A stretch of 64,000 bases of DNA, from the NCBI GenBank assembly GCA_963834425.1, contig CAWIBR010000013.1, forward strand, positions 620,001 through 684,000. Direction: 5' to 3'. Made by a program: the position numbers and the translations under genes. Every line of letters starts with the position of its first letter. The stretch's first letter is position 1. Shown piece after piece: positions 55,789-64,000 of this stretch. This DNA is from CAVURS01 sp963834425 (GTDB taxonomy: Bacteria > Actinomycetota > Actinomycetes > Actinomycetales > CAVURS01). The notes under the pieces are model-generated. The model saw only the letters and a list, made by a program, of their open reading frames with translations. It ran no database searches and was not told the DNA's origin.

Positions 55789-56900
55789 CCCGGCGGCTGC
55801 GGGTGCTGATGGTCCTCGGCACCAGCGCAGGCGGCCTCGGTCGCCACGTCCGAGACCTGTCGGCATCGCTGGTCGCGGCCGGGCACGAGGTCGTTGTCGC
55901 CGGGCCACAGGCGACCCAGGACGCCCTCGACCTGTCGGGGTCGGGCGCCCGCTTCGTCCGGGTCCCGATCGCCGAACGCCCTTCCGTGACAGGCGATCCC
56001 CGCTCGATCCGGACATTGCGCACCCTGGCCAAGGGCGCCGACGTGATCCACGCCCACGGCCTCCGGGCCGGGGCCTTGGCCGGTCTGGCTCGCGGCAAGG
56101 CCGGACCGCCACCGCTGGTCGTGACCCTGCACAACGCCCTGGTCGCCGGAGGGGCGGTGGCCGCGGCGTACGCCGGGTTGGAGCGCATCGTCGCCCACCG
56201 GGCCGACCTGGTGCTGGGCGTCTCGGCCGACCTGGAGGAGCGGCAGCGCGAGCTGGGCGCCCGGCGAGTCGGGCCCGCGGTCATCGCGGCGCCCCGGCCG
56301 GCGCCGCTGAGCCGGCCGGTCGAGCAGACCCGGCAGCAGCTCGGCGCCGAGCCCGGCACGAGGCTGATCGTGTCGGTGGCTCGCCTGGCCGAGCAGAAGG
56401 GCCTGCCTGCTCTGCTCGACGTTTCGGCCCGACTCAAGGCCGCCGACCCGGGTGCCTTGATCGTCGTCGCGGGGGACGGCCCAGCGAAAGACGTGTTGCA
56501 GCAACGGATCTCGCGCGATGACCTGCCGGTGCGACTACTCGGTTGGCGTGATGACATCACCGACCTGCTGGCCGCCGCGGACCTGGCGGTGTCGTCGGCG
56601 GTCTGGGAGGGCCAGCCGATCTGGCTCCAGGAAGCGCTGATCGCCGGGGTGCCGATCGTGGCGACCGATGTGGGTGGCACGGCTCAGGTGGTCGGCGAGG
56701 CGGCGGTGCTGGTGCCACCCAACGACTCGGCCGCCCTGGCCGACGCCGTCGTCGCCCTGGCCGGTGACGCGACGGCCCGCGAGCAGCTGGCCGCGGCCGC
56801 CCGTCGAAGGGCGACTGAGCTGCCCGACCCGGACGCGGCTCGCGACGCGGCACTCGCCGTCTACGTCGACCTGCTCTCGGCTGACGCCGGCGACTGTTAA
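55785..56900 (+). CDS. GT-B glycosyltransferase (GT4 family)
   Basis: A 371-residue cytoplasmic glycosyltransferase. N-terminal acceptor domain: RVLMVLGTSAGGLGRHVRDL and DVIHAHGLRAGALAGLARGK. C-terminal donor domain: RLIVSVARLAEQKGLPALLD, LIVVAGDGPAKDVLQQRISR and the conserved glutamate region SSAVWEGQPIWLQEALIAGV followed by PIVATDVGGTAQVVGEAAVL. Overlapping the MurJ-like gene (GTGA), it probably extends the lipid-linked sugar made by the MraY-like enzyme, playing the part MurG has in lipid II synthesis. Donor and acceptor are unknown. Confidence 0.9.
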   Translation: MTRRLRVLMVLGTSAGGLGRHVRDLSASLVAAGHEVVVAGPQATQDALDLSGSGARFVRVPIAERPSVTGDPRSIRTLRTLAKGADVIHAHGLRAGALAGLARGKAGPPPLVVTLHNALVAGGAVAAAYAGLERIVAHRADLVLGVSADLEERQRELGARRVGPAVIAAPRPAPLSRPVEQTRQQLGAEPGTRLIVSVARLAEQKGLPALLDVSARLKAADPGALIVVAGDGPAKDVLQQRISRDDLPVRLLGWRDDITDLLAAADLAVSSAVWEGQPIWLQEALIAGVPIVATDVGGTAQVVGEAAVLVPPNDSAALADAVVALAGDATAREQLAAAARRRATELPDPDAARDAALAVYVDLLSADAGDC

Positions 56901-56903
56901 AGT
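56898..56903 (+). promoter_or_regulatory. pyrG -10 element, leaderless start
   Basis: TAAAGT lies eight bases before the GTG of pyrG and overlaps the TAA stop of the glycosyltransferase gene. No ribosome binding site is evident, fitting a leaderless transcript. Confidence 0.4.
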
Positions 56904-56911
56904 CGAAGTCC

Positions 56912-58602
<1,691 letters not shown>

Positions 58603-58606
<4 letters not shown>

Positions 58607-59262
58607 CCGATCCCACCGCCGATGAGCAGTACGACGAGCAGCCGCACGACCTGATCCAGCCCCGGCCGGTGCTGGAGAGCGAGCTGATCCACCACGGCAT
58701 GGTCTGGGACGTGCGGGCCGACCAGGTCGACCTGGGGGAGGCCGGCGTCGTCCGGCGGGAGTACATCCAGCACCCGGGCGCGGTCGGCATCCTGGCCATC
58801 GACGACCAAGGACGGGCCGCCGTCATCGACCAGTACCGCCACCCGGTCGGCATGGTGCTGTGGGAGGTCCCGGCCGGATTGCTCGACGTGGCCGGCGAGC
58901 CGCCGCTGCTGGCGGCGCAGCGCGAGCTCGGCGAGGAGGCCGACCTGGTCGCCGCGGACTGGCGGGTCCTGGTCGACTTCATGAACTCACCGGGTGGCAC
59001 GTCGGAGGCCTTCCGCTGTTACCTGGCCCGCGGACTCAGCCCGGTGCCCGAGGCCGAGCGGCATCAGCGGCACGGCGAGGAGCTGGCGATGACGGTGCGG
59101 TGGGTCGCCCTGGAAGAGCTGCGGGACGGGATTCTGGCCGGCCGGCTGCACAGCCCGAGCCTCGTCATCGCCGTCCTGGCGGCGCTGGCCGCGCGCGAGG
59201 CGGGCTGGGACACCCTGCGGCCCGCGGATGCCCCCTGGCCCGAGCACCCGGCGTACCGCTAG
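58603..59262 (+). CDS. NUDIX hydrolase, ADP-ribose pyrophosphatase type
   Basis: A 219-residue hydrolase. The Nudix box is complete: GLLDVAGEPPLLAAQRELGE followed by EADL (G-x5-E-x7-R-E-x2-E-E). VRREYIQHPGAVGILAIDDQ and VIDQYRHPVGMVLWEVPAGL are typical of ADP-ribose pyrophosphatases, as is the gene's position after pyrG (compare Rv1700). It starts at GTG inside the pyrG stop. Confidence 0.92.
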
Positions 59263-59486
59263 CCCCTGTGCTCCCATCCGGCCGCGTTGCTCCCGCGCGG
59301 CCGGTAGATCCTGAGCCGCATCGGGGTCAGATCACCGGTCAGAATGGAGTACGGCGGCCGGATGCGAGCACGCCGGAGTACGAGGGTGCAGGACCGGGGG
59401 CTGCGCCCTAGACTCGCGCCAGCCGCAGCAGGCGGCCCGGCGGGCGGCAACGGCGCCGCCTCCGGCTCACAGCTTTGGAGCGCAGC

Positions 59487-60602
59487 GTGAAGGTCGGCAT
59501 CCCCCGTGAGGTCAAGAACAACGAGTTCCGCGTTGCCATCACGCCGTCCGGGGTCCACGAGCTGGCGGCTCACGGCCACGAGGTCTTCGTGCAGAAGGAA
59601 GCCGGCGTCGGCTCCTCGATCAACGACGAGGACTACGTCGCGGCCGGCGCCACGATCCTGGACACTGCGGACGACGTGTGGGAGACCGGCGACCTGATCC
59701 TGAAGGTCAAGGAGCCGGTCGCGGAGGAGTACCACCGGATGCGCGAGGGCCAGACCCTCTTCACCTACTTGCACCTCGCGGCCGATCGGCCGCTGACCGA
59801 GGAGCTCGCCAAGCGCAAGGTCACCGGAATCGCCTACGAGACAGTCGAACTCGCCGATCACTCGCTCCCGCTGCTGGCTCCGATGTCCGAGGTGGCCGGC
59901 CGGCTGGCGCCGCAGGTCGGGGCCCACACGCTGATGCGCGCGCAGGGCGGTCGCGGGGTGCTGATGGGCGGCGTCCCCGGTGTCTACGCCGCCAAGGTGG
60001 TCGTCATCGGAGCCGGCGTCGCCGGACAGAATGCCGCGGCGATCGCGCTGGGCATGCAGGCCGAGGTGCTGCTGCTGGACCGCAATGTCGCCCGGCTGCG
60101 GCAGGTCGATGCGATCTACCAGGGCCACTGCCAGACGGTGGTCTCCAACTCCTTCGAGGTCGAGCGCGCGATCTCCGATGCCGACATGGTGATCGGCGCG
60201 GTCCTGGTCGCGGGCGCCAAGGCGCCCAAGCTGGTCTCGAACGAGCAGGTCTCGCGGATGAAGCCGGGCAGCGTGCTGGTCGACATCTCCATCGACCAGG
60301 GCGGCTGCTTCGAGGACTCCCGCCCGACCACGCACGCCGACCCGACCTACCCGGTGCACAACTCGGTCTTCTACTGCGTGGCCAACATGCCCGGCGCGGT
60401 GCCGCACACCTCGACCTACGCCCTGACCAACGTGACGCTGCCCTACGCCGTGGAGCTGGCCAACCGCGGCTGGCGAGAGGCGCTCAAGGCCGACCACGCC
60501 CTGGGGCTGGGCCTGAACACCTACGACGGACACGTCACCTACGGCCCGGTCGCCGAAGCCCACGGCATGGCGTCGATGACGCTCGACGAGGCCCTGTCCT
60601 GA
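59487..60602 (+). CDS. ald: alanine dehydrogenase
   Basis: A 371-residue NAD-dependent enzyme interconverting alanine and pyruvate plus ammonia. The GTG start gives MKVGIPREVKNNEFRVAITP and follows TTGGAG by six bases; a TTG four codons earlier is less typical. Landmarks: LILKVKEPVAEEYHRMREGQ, FTYLHLAADRPLTEELAKRK with the catalytic His, the NAD fold VVVIGAGVAGQNAAAIALGM and VLVDISIDQGGCFEDSRPTT. A 224-base non-coding gap precedes it. Confidence 0.97.
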   Translation: MKVGIPREVKNNEFRVAITPSGVHELAAHGHEVFVQKEAGVGSSINDEDYVAAGATILDTADDVWETGDLILKVKEPVAEEYHRMREGQTLFTYLHLAADRPLTEELAKRKVTGIAYETVELADHSLPLLAPMSEVAGRLAPQVGAHTLMRAQGGRGVLMGGVPGVYAAKVVVIGAGVAGQNAAAIALGMQAEVLLLDRNVARLRQVDAIYQGHCQTVVSNSFEVERAISDADMVIGAVLVAGAKAPKLVSNEQVSRMKPGSVLVDISIDQGGCFEDSRPTTHADPTYPVHNSVFYCVANMPGAVPHTSTYALTNVTLPYAVELANRGWREALKADHALGLGLNTYDGHVTYGPVAEAHGMASMTLDEALS

Positions 60603-61543
60603 CCGACCCGGCCGCGCCGCCGCCCACGGCGCTGGAGCGGGCGGCGACGGGCTGGCTGGACCACTTGCAGATCGAGCGCGGCGTGGCGGTCAACACGCTG
60701 GCGTCGTACCGGCGCGACCTGCGCCGCTACCTGGCCTTCGCGACCGCTCGCGACCTGGCCGAGCCCAGCGCGGTGACCGAGCGGGACATCACCGACTTCT
60801 TGGCCGCGTTGCGGGCCGGGGACGCCGAGCATCCGCCGCTCGGCGTCTCCTCGGCCGCGCGCACCTTGGTCGCGGTGCGCGGGCTGCACCGGTTCTGGCT
60901 GTTGGAGGGCGTCACCGAGACCGACCCGGCCGCGGGCGTCCGGCCGCCGACCCCGGCCAAGCGGCTGCCCAAGGCGATCACCGTCGACCAGGTCGAGGCC
61001 CTGCTCGCGGCGGCCTCGCTCGGGGACACCCCCACGTCCTTGCGGGATCGGGCTCTGCTCGAAGTGCTCTACGGCTGCGGCGCCCGGATCTCCGAGGCGG
61101 TCGGCCTGGACGTCGACGACCTCGACCTGGAGGCCGGCGCGGTGCGGTTGAAGGGCAAGGGCGGCAAGCAGCGCGTCGTACCACTCGGGTCGTTCGCGCG
61201 AGAGGCAGCGTCGGCGTACCTGGTGCGGGGCCGTCCCGTCTTCGCGGCCCGCGGCGTGGGCTCCCCGGCGGTGTTCCTGAACAGCCGCGGCGGCCGGCTG
61301 TCGCGCCAGAGCGCCTGGACGGCGTTGCGGGCGGCGGCCGAGCGGGCCGGGCTGGCCGGCAAGGTCAGCCCGCACACGCTGCGGCACTCCTTCGCCACGC
61401 ACCTGCTCGACGGCGGCGCCGACGTGCGCACGGTGCAGGAGCTGCTCGGCCACGCCTCGGTCACGACGACCCAGATCTACACCCTGGTCACGGCCGAAAA
61501 GCTGCGCGAGGTGTACGCCGCGGCCCATCCCCGTGCGCTGTGA
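60599..61543 (+). CDS. xerD: tyrosine recombinase XerD
   Basis: A 314-residue site-specific recombinase for chromosome dimer resolution. The SAM-like N-terminal domain (WLDHLQIERGVAVNTLASYR, FLAALRAGD) is followed by the catalytic domain with Arg in LLYGCGARISEAVGLDV-type context (EVLYGCGARISEAVGLDVDD), Lys in LKGKGGKQRVVPLG, HTLRHSFATHLLDGGADVRT, LLGHASVTTTQIYT with the nucleophile Tyr. The frame has no ATG, GTG or TTG before TDPAAP; CTG at 60599, overlapping the ald stop as CTGA, is the probable start. No integrase-specific neighbours are present, so this is the housekeeping Xer enzyme. Confidence 0.92.
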   Translation: MTDPAAPPPTALERAATGWLDHLQIERGVAVNTLASYRRDLRRYLAFATARDLAEPSAVTERDITDFLAALRAGDAEHPPLGVSSAARTLVAVRGLHRFWLLEGVTETDPAAGVRPPTPAKRLPKAITVDQVEALLAAASLGDTPTSLRDRALLEVLYGCGARISEAVGLDVDDLDLEAGAVRLKGKGGKQRVVPLGSFAREAASAYLVRGRPVFAARGVGSPAVFLNSRGGRLSRQSAWTALRAAAERAGLAGKVSPHTLRHSFATHLLDGGADVRTVQELLGHASVTTTQIYTLVTAEKLREVYAAAHPRAL

Positions 61544-61587
61544 CCACCGGCCTGTCGGCGCAGATGACATCCACGGCGTGCCGGGGC

Positions 61588-61593
61588 TAGGGT
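61588..61593 (+). promoter_or_regulatory. possible -10 element upstream of parA
   Basis: TAGGGT lies ten bases before a GTG (61604) opening an 11-codon frame that ends eight bases before the parA GTG. parA itself has GAGG five bases upstream of its start. The promoter assignment is tentative. Confidence 0.3.
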
Positions 61594-61643
61594 CGCCGTC
61601 GTCGTGGGTCAGACTGGGGGAGTGAGCAGCTCGTGAGGGTGTC

Positions 61644-62597
61644 GTGAGTACCGAGACCGACCGGCCGATAGCCGGGACCGAGCCGGTGATCGACCTCACG
61701 GGGGCGACTGATGGGGCGGACGGGAACCACGGGACTGAAGTGACGACGACCGACGCTGTCCTGGGCGCCACCGGTCGCGAGCTGCCGGACTTCCCGGTGC
61801 CGACCCCGCTGACCTCACATGGACCCGCGCGGATCATCGCGATGTGCAACCAGAAGGGCGGCGTCGGCAAAACCACGACGACCATCAACCTGGGGGCGGC
61901 GCTGGGGGAGTACGGCCGCAAGGTGCTGCTCGTCGACTTCGACCCGCAGGGCGCGCTCTCGGTCGGCGTCGGGGTCAACCCGCACGAGCTGGACACCACG
62001 GTCTACCAGCTGCTGATGGACCGCAATGTCGACATTCACGACGTCATCCAGCACACGTCGTTCGAGAATCTCGACCTGCTGCCGGCCAACATCGACCTGT
62101 CGGCCGCCGAGGTCCAGCTGGTCGGCGAGGTGGCCCGCGAGATGGTCCTGGCCCGGGTGCTCAAGCCCGTGCTCGACGACTACGACGTGATCCTGGTCGA
62201 CTGCCAGCCCTCGCTGGGCCTGCTGACCGTCAACGCCCTGACCGCGGCGCACGGCGTGGTGATCCCGCTGGAGTGCGAGTTCTTCGCGCTGCGTGGCGTG
62301 GCGCTGCTCGTCGAGACGATCGAGAAGGTCCAGGACCGGCTCAACCCGCGGCTGGAGATCGACGGCATCCTGGCCACGATGTACGACAGCCGCACCTTGC
62401 ACAGCCGCGAGGTCGTCGCCCGCGTCGTGGAAGCCTTCGGGGACAACGTGTTTCACACGGTCATCTCGCGCACGGTGAAGTTCCCGGACGCCACGGTGGC
62501 TGCCGAGCCGATCACGACGTACGCCGCGACGCATCCGGGCGCGGAGGCCTACCGCAGCCTGGCTCGCGAGCTCATTGCCCGTGGCGACGCCGCCTGA
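61644..62597 (+). CDS. ParA/Soj family ATPase (orphan)
   Basis: A 317-residue Walker-type ATPase. A 55-residue polar N-terminal extension precedes IIAMCNQKGGVGKTTTTINL (deviant Walker A with signature lysine). LLVDFDPQGALSVGVGVN, VILVDCQPSLGLLTVNAL and VIPLECEFFALRGVALLVET complete the fold. No parB accompanies it; it stands just before scpA-scpB, as Rv1708 does, so a link to condensin loading or segregation is likely. The real parAB pair is expected near the origin. Confidence 0.92.
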   Translation: MSTETDRPIAGTEPVIDLTGATDGADGNHGTEVTTTDAVLGATGRELPDFPVPTPLTSHGPARIIAMCNQKGGVGKTTTTINLGAALGEYGRKVLLVDFDPQGALSVGVGVNPHELDTTVYQLLMDRNVDIHDVIQHTSFENLDLLPANIDLSAAEVQLVGEVAREMVLARVLKPVLDDYDVILVDCQPSLGLLTVNALTAAHGVVIPLECEFFALRGVALLVETIEKVQDRLNPRLEIDGILATMYDSRTLHSREVVARVVEAFGDNVFHTVISRTVKFPDATVAAEPITTYAATHPGAEAYRSLARELIARGDAA

Positions 62598-63504
62598 CCT
62601 CGAGGTCCCTGCCGTCGACGTGCCTGCGGTCGCGGTGCCGGGTGGGGTCCTCACGTCGCGCTCGTCCGGGCAGGCCTTCGAGGTGCATCTCGAGGTCTTC
62701 GAGGGGCCGTTCGACCTCCTGCTCGGGCTGATCTCCAAGCACAAGCTCGACATCACCGAGGTCGCGCTGGCCAAGGTCACCGACGAGTTCATCGGCTGGA
62801 TCAAGGCCTACCGCGAGGTCAACGGCACCGACTGGGACCTGGCCAAGGCCAGCGAGTTCCTGGTCGTGGCGGCGACCCTGCTCGACCTCAAGGCGGCCCG
62901 GCTGCTGCCCTCGGCCGACGGGCCGGACGAGGAGGACCTCGCGCTGATCGAGGCCCGCGACCTGCTCTTCGCCCGGCTCCTGCAGTACCGCGCGTTCAAG
63001 GGCATCGCCGCCGTCTTCGAGGCCCGGATGGCCGACCGTTCCCGCCGGCTGCCGCGGCAGGTCGGCCTGGAGCCGCACCTGGCCCAGCTGCTGCCCGAGC
63101 TGATCTTCGGCATCACGCCCGACCAGCTCGCGGCCCTGGCGGCCCGGGCCCTCACGCCGCGTCCGGACATCGGGATCGGCCTGGAGCACCTGCACGCTCC
63201 GGCCGTCAGCGTGCGCGAGCAGGCGGCCATCGTCGTCGAGCGGCTGCGGCACTCCGGCACGGTCAGCTTCCGCTCGCTGGTGGCCGACGCCGAGGTCGGC
63301 GTCGTGGTGGCCCGCTTCCTGGCCCTGCTCGAGCTCTACCGCGAGGGTGCGGTCGCGTTCGAGCAGGTCGATGCGCTCGGCGAGCTGTCGATCCGGTGGA
63401 CGGCCGAGGACGACCGCGAGTTCGGCGTGGGCGACGAGTTCGACGACACTCATTCGGGAGGCGGCCCGAGCGATGCTGCCCCACCGCAGGAAGGCGAGCG
63501 ATGA
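62581..63504 (+). CDS. scpA: segregation and condensation protein A
   Basis: A 307-residue kleisin linking SMC heads. After a 30-residue Val/Pro-rich extension the kleisin N-terminal domain appears: EVHLEVFEGPFDLLLGLISK, HKLDITEVALAKVTDEFIGW and ASEFLVVAATLLDLKAARLL. The C-terminal winged helix has REQAAIVVERLRHSGTVSFR and FLALLELYREGAVAFEQVDA. Start GTG 62581 (or TTG 62575) lies inside the end of parA; the stop overlaps scpB (ATGA). Confidence 0.94.
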   Translation: MATPPDLEVPAVDVPAVAVPGGVLTSRSSGQAFEVHLEVFEGPFDLLLGLISKHKLDITEVALAKVTDEFIGWIKAYREVNGTDWDLAKASEFLVVAATLLDLKAARLLPSADGPDEEDLALIEARDLLFARLLQYRAFKGIAAVFEARMADRSRRLPRQVGLEPHLAQLLPELIFGITPDQLAALAARALTPRPDIGIGLEHLHAPAVSVREQAAIVVERLRHSGTVSFRSLVADAEVGVVVARFLALLELYREGAVAFEQVDALGELSIRWTAEDDREFGVGDEFDDTHSGGGPSDAAPPQEGER

Positions 63505-64000
63505 CCGACGTACGCGACGGGCCCGACGTACCCGAGGAGTTGTCAGACCCAGCGACACCAAACCCGGAGCCCGAGCCGGACAACTCCGTGACCGGCCCGG
63601 TCGTCGATGTCGATGAGCTGCCGGGCGGCGCGGCCGGTGCGCTCGAGGCGGTGCTGATGGTCGTCGACGAGCCGATCTCGGACGTCGCGCTGGCCACGGC
63701 GCTCGGTCTGACCAGGGACCGGGTCCGCGAGCTGCTCGCCGGGCTGGCCGCCGACTACGCCGAGGCCGGCCGGGGCTTCGAGCTGCGCGAGGTCGGCGGG
63801 GCCTGGCGGTTCTACAGCAACCCCGCGTACGCCGCGGTGGTCGAGGCCTTCGTCCTCGACGGCCAGCAGGCCAAGTTGACCCAGGCCGCGCTGGAGACCC
63901 TCGCCGTCGTGGCCTACCGCCAGCCGGTGGCGCGCGGCCGGATCTCGGCCATCCGCGGGGTCAACGTGGACGGCGTGATGCGAACGCTGGTCTCCCGGGG
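63501..64000 (+). CDS. scpB: segregation and condensation protein B, 3' end outside the window
   Basis: The first 166 codons of ScpB, partner of ScpA in the SMC complex. The ATG overlaps the scpA stop. After a 45-residue acidic N-terminal extension, the winged-helix domains begin: GALEAVLMVVDEPISDVALA, GFELREVGGAWRFYSNPAYA, KLTQAALETLAVVAYRQPVA and RGRISAIRGVNVDGVMRTLV, the classic ScpB block. The reading frame is open to the last base. Confidence 0.95.
   Translation, partial: MTDVRDGPDVPEELSDPATPNPEPEPDNSVTGPVVDVDELPGGAAGALEAVLMVVDEPISDVALATALGLTRDRVRELLAGLAADYAEAGRGFELREVGGAWRFYSNPAYAAVVEAFVLDGQQAKLTQAALETLAVVAYRQPVARGRISAIRGVNVDGVMRTLVSR

Noticed and set aside
52921..56112. A 1063-codon open frame on the minus strand
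   Set aside because: Antisense to mctB, the MraY-like, MurJ-like and GT genes; its product is Arg/Gln/Gly-rich with no domain, the usual mirror of GC-rich coding DNA.
60599..61543. Phage integrase marking an island
   Set aside because: The gene has the XerD pattern and housekeeping neighbours (ald, parA, scpA); no attachment site or phage genes are nearby.

Overview
The window is a GC-rich chromosomal segment from an actinomycete. The evidence is a PriA-type HisA, an F420-type luciferase-like monooxygenase, SteA/SteB (MctB) cell-separation genes, infC with an AUC start, leaderless TANNNT-(6-8 nt)-start promoters, a 23S rRNA carrying the extra helix-54 segment of high-GC Gram-positives, and a gene order that largely parallels Mycobacterium tuberculosis Rv1641-Rv1711. 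I cannot name the family from reading alone; the complete 16S gene (about 37360-38878) would settle it.

Layout. (1) 1-5210: partial acyl-CoA dehydrogenase, DUF1684 protein, luciferase-like oxidoreductase, thioesterase, a hypothetical protein and a GH13 alpha-glucosidase. (2) 5233-6345: a tRNA-like fragment and a broken DUF222/HNH endonuclease gene standing where hisD would be expected. (3) 6358-12341: hisC-hisB-hypothetical-hisH-priA, SseB-like protein, MFS transporter. (4) 12693-20390: infC-rpmI-rplT-rRNA methyltransferase, orphan PAS histidine kinase, pheS-pheT. (5) 20440-30268: quinone oxidoreductase diverging from a complete argCJBDFRGH operon with an ArgR-like operator. (6) 30431-33950: three-gene succinate dehydrogenase. 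(7) 33951-37016: decayed gene, 3-methyladenine DNA glycosylase, tyrS. (8) 37056-42622: rRNA operon with promoter, boxA, processing stems and a strong terminator. (9) 42706-51006: TPR protein, SSB-like protein, HAD phosphatase, two small proteins, tlyA, nadK, recN, steA. (10) 51193-56900: a secreted three-repeat protein, mctB/steB, and an overlapping trio encoding a MraY/WecA-like transferase, a MurJ-like flippase and a GT-B glycosyltransferase. (11) 56912-64000: pyrG, NUDIX hydrolase, ald, xerD, parA, scpA, partial scpB.

Functionally the window combines histidine and arginine synthesis, the translation machinery (IF3, L35, L20, PheRS, TyrRS, rRNA, rRNA methyltransferases), respiration, and a cell-envelope/chromosome-segregation block. 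The most intriguing piece is the MraY-like/MurJ-like/GT trio next to the SteA-SteB genes: it has the same three classes of enzyme as lipid II synthesis (phosphoglycosyl transferase, glycosyltransferase, flippase) but sits outside the mur cluster.

A caution on quality: six conserved genes (hisC, the rRNA methyltransferase, mpg, tyrS, mctB, the MraY-like gene) are each broken once, always by a +1 shift, mostly in GGCC/GCCG contexts. Systematic consensus insertions are the likeliest reason. I annotate these as genes spanning the shift.
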